NCBI RefSeq assembly: GCF_016427535.1
Contig: NZ_JAELXV010000001.1
Coordinates: 124,001-188,000 of the forward strand
Origin: Hymenobacter sp. BT559
GTDB lineage: Bacteria > Bacteroidota > Bacteroidia > Cytophagales > Hymenobacteraceae
Direction: 5' to 3'
DNA length: 64,000 nucleotides
The notes beneath the pieces are model-generated. The model made no database searches. It saw only the letters and a program-made list of their open reading frames with translations, and was not told the DNA's origin. Positions 58,479 through 64,000 of the stretch are shown one piece after another (position 1 is the first letter of the stretch; the number at the start of each line of letters is the position of its first letter). Made by a program: the position numbers and the translations under genes.

Positions 58479-59060
58479 ATGAAAAGCGTAGCAGTATACT
58501 GCGGCTCCAGCAGCGGCAACAATCCTATTTACACGCAGCAAGCCCAGGAAATGGGCCGCGAGCTGGCCCGGCGCGGCCTCACGCTCGTGTATGGCGGTGG
58601 GTGCGTGGGCCTCATGGGCACCATCGCCGATGCCGTGCTGGCCGAGGGCGGCAAGGTTATCGGCGTTATTCCCGGCTTCCTGGCCGATAAAGAGCTGGCG
58701 CACACCGGCTGCACCGAGCTGCACATCGTTGAGACTATGCACCAGCGCAAGCTGCTCATGGCCGACCTCGCCGAAGGCTTTGTGGCCATGCCCGGTGGTT
58801 TTGGCACCCTAGAAGAGCTATTTGAGGTGCTGACCTGGGGCCAGCTCGGCCTGCACGGTAAGCCCGTGGGCCTGCTCAACACCCTGGGCTTCTACGATTC
58901 GCTGCTGGCCCTGCTCGACCACATGAGCGGCGAGGCGTTTCTGCGTATCGAAAACCGCACCCAAGTGTTACAGCACGCCAATGCCGCTGCCTTGCTCGAT
59001 GCGATGGAGCAGTACCAGCCCCTGCGCCTGGAAAAGTGGCTGACTCCCCAAACCACGTAA
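58479..59060 (+). CDS. LOG-family nucleoside 5'-monophosphate phosphoribohydrolase
   Basis: A 193-residue protein of the TIGR00730/LOG family, Rossmann-like. The family signature PGGFGTLEE is at residues 105-113, preceded by the conserved MHQRK (R90, K91). YGGGCVGLMG near 38 binds phosphate. Related enzymes release ribose 5-phosphate from cytokinin nucleotides or purine monophosphates; in bacteria the true substrate is often unknown. Gene names such as lonely-guy protein are used. Start ATG at 58479, just after the argS terminator. Confidence 0.9.
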   Translation: MKSVAVYCGSSSGNNPIYTQQAQEMGRELARRGLTLVYGGGCVGLMGTIADAVLAEGGKVIGVIPGFLADKELAHTGCTELHIVETMHQRKLLMADLAEGFVAMPGGFGTLEELFEVLTWGQLGLHGKPVGLLNTLGFYDSLLALLDHMSGEAFLRIENRTQVLQHANAAALLDAMEQYQPLRLEKWLTPQTT

Positions 59061-59086
59061 CCTAAACTGGGTGCAGCCGATAAGTA

Positions 59087-59154
59087 AGCGCTGCCTCGGC
59101 CGCTCGGAGCCCCTAGGTGGCTGCCAGCGGCCGGGGCAGCGCTAAGCCTTTTTA
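59087..59154 (+). terminator. Long-stem terminator after the LOG gene
   Basis: The stem AGCGCTGCCTCGGCCGCT / AGCGGCCGGGGCAGCGCT (one mismatch in 18) has a 21-base loop holding a CCTAGG, followed by AAGCCTTTTTA. It starts 26 bp after the LOG stop. Confidence 0.75.
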
Positions 59155-59282
59155 GGGCGGTAGTGGGGGAGTAGGCAGCCTGAAGAAAAATTAATTTAGC
59201 CTTCAGGCTCTCCTAAGGTGGACCTGGCACCTTTGAATCAGGAAAGCGGAACAAACCGCCGCCCTCATTCAACTCTACTACT

Positions 59283-60110
59283 ATGTCGCACCCCACATTG
59301 CGCACCGCGGCTGTAGCCGCCTTGGCCACCATGCTGCTGGCCAGTCCCCTGGCTCAAGCCCAGCAAGCCCCCACCGGCAAAGTCAAAACTAAAACCAAGC
59401 GCGCGCAAGCTGCTACTGCCCCGGCCCCCGCTGCGGCCGGTGCTGCCTTGGCCCCGCCGCCGCCGCCCGCCGAAGGCCCCCGCCCGCCCCGCCCCGGCGA
59501 CGGCGGACCCCTTCGCCCCGCGGGCCCCGGTCCGCGCCAGGGTGGCGCGCAGGCTCTCACCGATTTCAGCGGCACGCTCCTTAGCTATACCGCCGACAAC
59601 GACGAGCAGGCCTATGACGCCTTCACCCTAAAAACGAGTGCTGGCACCGAAACCGTACGCTTTGCCCGCCACCAGGCTCAGGCCCTGATGGCCGCCGCCA
59701 AAGCTGGTAGCCAGGTCACGGTGGCGGGCTTCCGCGACACTGACCCCGAAGGCCGCACCACCTTGCATCTGGTGAGCCTCACGGTGGGAGGCCAAACCGT
59801 GCGCGACGTGCCCCCGCCGCCGCCCGCCGCCCTTCCCACCACAGAAACTACCACCGTGCGCGGTACCGTGCAGCGCCTATTACAAGGCCCTAATGGCCGC
59901 CCCAACGCCTTGGCACTGAATGATGGTACCATCGTGCGCCTCTCGCCCGACGCCGCTGAGCAACTGGCCGAAAAGCTGAAAGTAGGTGCTACCGTAGCTG
60001 CCGCCGGCACTCTGCGCGTGCCCGCCCCCGGCGAGGTAGCCGCCAAGCCCGTGCGTGTGCTGCGCGCCCAGACTATTACGCTCGATGGGGTGCAGTTTCT
60101 GGTGCGGTAG
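59283..60110 (+). CDS. Exported protein with two related beta-rich modules
   Basis: A 275-residue protein with a signal peptide (about residues 1-26, ending PLAQAQ) and a Pro/Ala/Gly-rich linker (to about 95). Two similar modules follow: residues about 96-165 (FSGTLLSYTADNDEQAYDAF.., ETVRFARHQAQALMAAAKAG) and 190-275 (VRGTVQRLLQGPNGRPNALA.., TIVRLSPDAAEQLAEKLKVG). Both share the order G-T-(V/L), ..TLVRF/S, a helix, then GS/A-x-V-x-V-(A)G, which suggests OB-like folds. Function unknown. It is just upstream of a two-component system, which may control or sense it. Confidence 0.65.
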   Translation: MSHPTLRTAAVAALATMLLASPLAQAQQAPTGKVKTKTKRAQAATAPAPAAAGAALAPPPPPAEGPRPPRPGDGGPLRPAGPGPRQGGAQALTDFSGTLLSYTADNDEQAYDAFTLKTSAGTETVRFARHQAQALMAAAKAGSQVTVAGFRDTDPEGRTTLHLVSLTVGGQTVRDVPPPPPAALPTTETTTVRGTVQRLLQGPNGRPNALALNDGTIVRLSPDAAEQLAEKLKVGATVAAAGTLRVPAPGEVAAKPVRVLRAQTITLDGVQFLVR

Positions 60111-60130
60111 GCAGCTAGTGTGCCTTCAAC

Positions 60131-60174
60131 GGCTGTCATGCTCATCTATCGTCTGTTAGGTGAGCATGAAAGCC
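60131..60174. repeat. Short inverted repeat, degenerate GTCATGCTCA copy
   Basis: The arms GGCTGTCATGCTCA / TGAGCATGAAAGCC pair over 14 bases with two mismatches. It looks like a shortened relative of the GTCATGCTGAGC family, 20 bp after the preceding gene. It might work as its terminator, although no T run follows. Confidence 0.5.
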
Positions 60175-60237
60175 GCGTTAAAGCCCTTTTGCTACTGCTT
60201 TACGTAGGCTGCGCAGCAGGTTTAATTTTTCTACCAA

Positions 60238-60927
60238 ATGCGGATTTTAGTAATCGAAGACGAGCCTAGGCTGGCCGAGTTTGTGCGGCAGGGCCTAGGG
60301 CAAGCCGGCCACCTAGCCGATGGGGCCGACAACGGTGCCACCGGCCTCGAAATGGCTGCCGCTACACCTTACGACGTCATTTTGCTCGACCTGATGCTGC
60401 CCGGCCAGAATGGCCTCGACGTGCTGCGCAACCTGCGCGAGTTTGGCATCAGTACGCCCGTCATTATTGTGAGCGCGCTCGGCGGCACCGAGCACGTTAT
60501 CAAGGGCCTCGATGCGGGGGCGGTCGATTACCTGCGCAAGCCTTTTGTGTTTGAAGAATTACTGGCCCGCCTGCGCACCGTGCAGCGCCGCACGGCATCG
60601 GCCGAAACGCCCGTGCTGCGCCTCGCCGACTTAGAGCTCGACCTAGTGCACCGCCGCGTGAGCCGCGCTGGCCAGCCCCTCACGCTCACCAACCGCGAGT
60701 TTGCCCTGTTAGAGCTACTGCTCCGCAATCCCAACCGCGTGGTCACCAAAACCCGCATTGCCGAGAAGGTGTGGGAAGTTGACTTTGATATGGGCTCCAA
60801 CGTGATAGAGGTGCACCTTTCGCAGCTGCGCCGCAAGCTCGACCGCGCCTTTCCCAATTTGCCGCCGCTGCTCGAAACCGTGGTGGGCCACGGCTACCGG
60901 CTGCACGACCCGGCCGCCGCCCGATGA
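60238..60927 (+). CDS. OmpR-family response regulator
   Basis: A 229-residue two-component regulator. The receiver (residues 1-120) has the acidic pocket E7/D8, phospho-acceptor D51 (LLDLMLPG) and K103-type lysine in LRKPF. The winged-helix DNA-binding domain (about 128-225) has LTNREFALLELLL and MGSNVIEVHLSQLRRKLD, the pattern of the CusR/CopR-like heavy-metal subgroup. The stop overlaps the kinase start by 4 bp (ATGA), so the two are co-translated. No metal-export genes lie in the window, so the signal is open. Confidence 0.94.
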   Translation: MRILVIEDEPRLAEFVRQGLGQAGHLADGADNGATGLEMAAATPYDVILLDLMLPGQNGLDVLRNLREFGISTPVIIVSALGGTEHVIKGLDAGAVDYLRKPFVFEELLARLRTVQRRTASAETPVLRLADLELDLVHRRVSRAGQPLTLTNREFALLELLLRNPNRVVTKTRIAEKVWEVDFDMGSNVIEVHLSQLRRKLDRAFPNLPPLLETVVGHGYRLHDPAAAR

Positions 60928-62252
60928 AGGCGCTGCGCGGCTTGCGCGGGCAGCTGGCGCTGGCCTTCGCGCTAGTGTTCGGGCTGGTGGTGGGGCTGGC
61001 CGGCCTCTACCAGTACCGGCAGGTGGGCCGCGTGCTACACCAGGGCGACGAGCTACGCTTGCGCGCCCGCGCCGAGGCCCTACTGAGCCGCGTCGACGTG
61101 AGTGGGACAGTGCCCGTGGTGCCGCTGCCCGTGCACGGCGAGCAGCTGCGCGTGGTCGTCGAGGCCACGGGGCAGCTGTCCCGTGAGTTGTTTCACTCGC
61201 CGGGCTTCAGGGCTTCGGACCTTGAGAATAAGCGCGATGAAATCAGTTATGTGCAAGTGCAGCAAGCCGCCTCCGACTACGTCGGCCGCCCAGTGCGGGT
61301 GCGGCTGTGGCTGGCGCATTCGGCGGCGCCACTGCTGGCCGACCTAGGGCGGGTGCGGCTGGGCCTGTGGGGCGCGCTCGCGGGCAGCCTGGGGCTGGCG
61401 GCCGCGCTGGCCGCCGTATTGGGCTGGTGGGTGCTGCGGCCGCTACGGCGCATTAGCCAGCAGGCGCGGCGCATCGGGGCGGCCCCCAGCTCCGAGCGCC
61501 TGCCCGTGCCCGCCACCGGCGACGAGGTGCAGGAGCTGGCGCAAGCTCTGAATAAAATGCTCGACCGCCTGCAAGCCGGCGCCGAGCTGCAGGACAACTT
61601 TCTGGCTGCTGCCGCCCACGAGCTGCGCACCCCGCTGGCCGTGCTGCAAACCGGTCTGGCCGTGACGCGCCAAGCCTCTGAGCTGCCCACTAGCCTGCGC
61701 GCTCCTCTCGATGCCCAAGCCCAGGAGCTGGAGCGCCTAGGTCGGTTGGTCGAAGATTTCTTGCTGGTAAGCCGCCTGCGTACCGATGCGCTGCCCCTCA
61801 CACGCCACCCCGTGGCACTCGATGAGCTCGTGCTGGCCACCGCCGACCAGCTGCTGCCACGCTTCCGGGCGGCGGGCCGGCAACTGCACCTGGCCGTAGA
61901 TGAGAACGTGCCCGACTACACCGTGGCCGCCGATGCCGATAAGCTAACTACCGTTATTATCAATTTGCTTGATAATGCGCTGCGCCACGCCCCGCCCGGC
62001 GCGGCCGTGCAAATAGCAGTAGGGCAGGAGCCAAAGACCGGCCTTTGCTATGCCGAAGTCAGCAATCCCATACACGCCTCGCTCGGCGACCTAGGGCGTC
62101 TCACCACCGCTCGCTACCAGGCCGATGTGCTGAGCGGCGGCGCCGGCCTGGGGCTGTGGCTCAGCAACCGCATTGCCGAGCTGCACGGCGCCCCACTGGC
62201 CCTGCGCGAAGCGGATGGCCGACTGTATGTACGCCTACGGTTGGCCCAGTAA
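60924..62252 (+). CDS. Sensor histidine kinase with HAMP domain
   Basis: A 442-residue membrane kinase. Two helices (about residues 10-30 and 150-172) flank a 120-residue periplasmic sensor (RVDVSGTVPVVPLPVHGEQL). HAMP follows (LRPLRRISQQARRIG), then HisKA with the phospho-histidine in AAAHELRTPLAVLQ near residue 233, and HATPase with N box NLLDNALRHAPPG near 347 and G box GGAGLGLWLSNR near 405. It phosphorylates the response regulator encoded directly upstream. Layout is like CusS/QseC-type kinases; the stimulus is unknown. Confidence 0.93.
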   Translation: MKALRGLRGQLALAFALVFGLVVGLAGLYQYRQVGRVLHQGDELRLRARAEALLSRVDVSGTVPVVPLPVHGEQLRVVVEATGQLSRELFHSPGFRASDLENKRDEISYVQVQQAASDYVGRPVRVRLWLAHSAAPLLADLGRVRLGLWGALAGSLGLAAALAAVLGWWVLRPLRRISQQARRIGAAPSSERLPVPATGDEVQELAQALNKMLDRLQAGAELQDNFLAAAAHELRTPLAVLQTGLAVTRQASELPTSLRAPLDAQAQELERLGRLVEDFLLVSRLRTDALPLTRHPVALDELVLATADQLLPRFRAAGRQLHLAVDENVPDYTVAADADKLTTVIINLLDNALRHAPPGAAVQIAVGQEPKTGLCYAEVSNPIHASLGDLGRLTTARYQADVLSGGAGLGLWLSNRIAELHGAPLALREADGRLYVRLRLAQ

Positions 62253-62292
62253 GCAGTAGCTTGGACTATGAAGCCCAAGCTACATGCTGCTT

Positions 62293-63621
62293 CTACCGCG
62301 CTAGGCGCAGCCCAGTGAACTGCCAGCGCTTGTCGGCGTGGAAGAAATTGCGGTATGTGAGGCGGATATGGCTTTCGGGCGTGGAGCACGAGCCGCCGCG
62401 CAGCACCAGCTGGTTCAGCATAAACTTGCCATTATACTCGCCTAGGGCGCCGGCGGCGCGCTGGTAACCAGGGTAAGGGTGGTAGGCCGAATAAGTCCAC
62501 TCCCAACAGTCGCCGAGCAGTTGGTGGCAGCGCGTGGGGTCGGCATCGGCGGCCAGCGGTTGTGGGTCGAAGTAGCCACTTTCGAGCCAGTTGCCGCCCT
62601 GCGGCGTGGCCCCAAAGTGGCGGGCAGCTACTTCCCACTCGGCCTCTGTAGGCAGGCGGCCACCGGCCCACTGCGCATAGGCATCAGCCTCGTAAAAGCT
62701 GATGTGCGACACCGGCGCGGCTAGGTCAAGCGGGGCCAGGCCCGTGGGGCCGTAGCGTAGCCATTGGCCCTCGGCCGTTTTCGACCAGTAGAGCGGCGCA
62801 GCCCAGCCTTCGCGGTTTATGAGGTCCCAGCCCTCGCCCAGCCAGTACTGAAACTGCTGGTAGCCGCTCGCTTCAATGAACTGTAGAAAGTCGCTGTTGG
62901 TCACGAGCCTGTTTTGCAGCTCAAACGGTGCTACCAGCACCTCGTGCACTGGTAGCTCATTATCAAACGAAAACTCTTCTTGCTGGTGCCCAATGGGATA
63001 AATGCCGCCCGGCACCGGTAGCCAAGTCGCCGGTGGCAATGAACCGCCCGAAGCAGGTGATTGCTCATTGCTAATTGCTAATTGCTCATTGCCTAGGTAG
63101 CCCGGCGCCAAGGGATTCGTGCTGAGGATGTACTTGATGTCCGTAGCCAACAGCTCTTGGTGCTGCTGCTCGTGGTGCAGGCCCAGCTCCAGCAGCTCGG
63201 TGGCAGCGGGGGGCAGCTCAGCTAGCCCGGCGAGCAGGGTAGCCATGTGCTCGTCTACGTAGGTGCGGTAGCGGTACACATCGGCCAGCGGCGGGCGCGA
63301 GAGGGTACCCCGGTCAGCGCGGTTCACGCGCGAGCCCAGCGAGTTGTAGTAGGAGTTGAACAGGAACGCATAGTCGGGGTGGAAGACCTCGTAGCCGGGC
63401 AGGTAGTTCTTAAGCAAGAAGGTTTCCCAAAACCAAGTGGTGTGGGCGAGGTGCCATTTGGGCGGGCTCACGTCGAGGGTGGGCTGCACCACGGTGTCTT
63501 CGGGCAGCAAGGGCTGCACCAGGGCTACCGACTGGGCCCGCACGGCTTGGTAATGAGCCGGCAAAGCGGAAAGTGCTGGCGCGGCAAAGGCAGGCGCTAG
63601 GAGGGAGGAAGAGCTGGACAT
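62293..63621 (-). CDS. egtB: Ergothioneine biosynthesis protein EgtB-type sulfoxide synthase
   Basis: A 442-residue non-haem iron enzyme that joins trimethylhistidine to a thiol (cysteine or gamma-Glu-Cys) with O2. The N-terminal DinB-like domain has the three iron ligands H60 (HLAHTTWFWET), H150 and H154 (LHHEQQHQE). The C-terminal FGE-sulfatase-like domain runs from about residue 195 (PVPGGIYPIGH) to the end (LRGGSCSTP, TYRNFFHADKRWQFTGLR). Between the domains sits GNEQLAISNEQ (177-187), encoded by a 7-bp repeat array, so the linker carries a repeat insertion. Activity is probably preserved because the insert is in the linker. The egtD partner is not identified in the window. Confidence 0.9.
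   Translation of the reverse strand: MSSSSSLLAPAFAAPALSALPAHYQAVRAQSVALVQPLLPEDTVVQPTLDVSPPKWHLAHTTWFWETFLLKNYLPGYEVFHPDYAFLFNSYYNSLGSRVNRADRGTLSRPPLADVYRYRTYVDEHMATLLAGLAELPPAATELLELGLHHEQQHQELLATDIKYILSTNPLAPGYLGNEQLAISNEQSPASGGSLPPATWLPVPGGIYPIGHQQEEFSFDNELPVHEVLVAPFELQNRLVTNSDFLQFIEASGYQQFQYWLGEGWDLINREGWAAPLYWSKTAEGQWLRYGPTGLAPLDLAAPVSHISFYEADAYAQWAGGRLPTEAEWEVAARHFGATPQGGNWLESGYFDPQPLAADADPTRCHQLLGDCWEWTYSAYHPYPGYQRAAGALGEYNGKFMLNQLVLRGGSCSTPESHIRLTYRNFFHADKRWQFTGLRLAR
63060..63094. repeat. 7-bp repeat array inside egtB
   Basis: Units ATTGCTC, ATTGCTA, ATTGCTA, ATTGCTC, ATTGCCT (63060-63094), the same unit as in the arrays at 17.8 and 37.2-37.3 kb. Here it is in frame and encodes NEQLAISNEQ on the minus strand. 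It is directly followed by a CCTAGG at 63092-63097. Confidence 0.8.
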
Positions 63622-63899
63622 GAAGGAAGGGGAGGTAGTAGAAAGAGAACCAACAATACTGATGTCAGGTTGGAATTAGCCAGTACTAACTGGCAGAACT
63701 TGTTAGTACTCGCGAATAGTAGCGGTTTTCCGCAGTAGTAAGCACGGCGCTACGGTAAGTACGTAGAGCAAGCTAAGTACTAACTGGTATTTATTGAAGG
63801 GGTTGTAGTATTTATTTGTTGAGTTGGGAAATAACGCGTTAGCTTCATCTATCCTTAAAACAAACACGACCTCCTTTCCTCCTATTTCCCCCTACTCTC

Positions 63900-64000
63900 A
63901 TGGCAACTACCCCCACAACTGCAGCCGCTACCGGCGATGCTAAGCGTTCACTGCGCCCCGCCAATCGCATTGGTGAGAAAAGCCGCCGCGGCTTTGCCGC
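63900..64000 (+). CDS. Start of a gene cut by the window end
   Basis: A reading frame starts at ATG 63900 (MATTPTTAAATGDAKRSLRP, then ANRIGEKSRRGFA) and is open to the last base. The N-terminus is Thr/Ala-rich, then basic. It is divergent from egtB with a 278-bp spacer that is A+T-rich and looks like a promoter region, with no repeat that I can support. Too little is present to name it. Being next to egtB does not by itself make it egtD. Confidence 0.5.
   Translation, partial: MATTPTTAAATGDAKRSLRPANRIGEKSRRGFA

Noticed and set aside
1..64000. tRNA, rRNA, prophage or transposase genes
   Set aside because: No cloverleaf T-loop pattern, rRNA-like stretch, phage structural gene or transposase motif was found on either strand by eye; a computational scan could still find a small RNA.

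Overview
The window looks like chromosomal DNA of a G+C-rich member of the Bacteroidota, most likely a Hymenobacter-like member of the Cytophagales. The pointers are a G+C content that I estimate by eye at about 60%, starts without clear Shine-Dalgarno sequences, several TAnnTTTG-type -7 boxes close to start codons, a Rho factor with a very long low-complexity insert, and family types common in that phylum (DUF2911, DUF4197, DUF4173, Bacteroidota-type arginine decarboxylase). I see no rRNA, tRNA, CRISPR array, prophage or transposase gene. The gene content is mostly housekeeping with short runs of small unknown membrane proteins.

Layout. 0-8.5 kb: secreted TPR protein, M42 aminopeptidase, glycosyltransferase, membrane pyrophosphatase, a 308-bp inverted-repeat element, hypoxanthine phosphoribosyltransferase, adenylate kinase, Obg. 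8.5-15.7 kb: grpE-dnaJ, ECF sigma factor with a membrane partner, ABC-2 exporter pair, N-acetylglucosamine-kinase-like protein. 15.8-25.5 kb: a DisA_N-domain (diadenylate cyclase-like) protein, flavoprotein, Na+/H+ antiporter, ClC protein with CBS domains, AddB-like nuclease. 25.5-39 kb: an 820-bp gap with a hairpin, aspartate kinase, CocE-type hydrolase, DUF2911 protein with a partial paralogue, serS, rho, UbiA prenyltransferase, methyltransferase, DUF4197 protein. 39-46.5 kb: a run of small membrane proteins with a winged-helix regulator, a DUF4173 protein and a ferritin-like protein. 46.6-64 kb: class A penicillin-binding protein, HAD phosphatase, DUF2625, arginine decarboxylase opposite an arginase-like enzyme, secreted alpha/beta hydrolase, MFS exporter, argS, LOG protein, two-component system, EgtB and the start of one more gene.

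Working units: purine salvage and nucleotide balance (hpt, adk) lies next to the ribosome-assembly GTPase obg; grpE-dnaJ serve DnaK, whose gene is outside the window; the sigma factor and its membrane neighbour form a probable sigma/anti-sigma pair; the ABC ATPase and permease form one exporter; speA and the arginase-like gene are divergent and both act on arginine; the response regulator and histidine kinase overlap by 4 bp.

The most unusual signals are at DNA level. (1) The palindrome CCTAGG occurs about 100 times (102 counted by eye), several-fold above a rough composition expectation of about 20, most often as CCTAGGT and often encoding Leu-Gly as CTA-GGN. (2) About ten long intergenic inverted repeats of REP-like type are scattered along the window. 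(3) A 7-bp unit (ATTGCTC/GAGCAAT) forms small arrays that supply the last codons and stops of neighbouring genes and in one case lies in frame inside egtB. (4) A 308-bp MITE-like element has near-perfect 39-bp ends and a 38-bp perfect internal palindrome.
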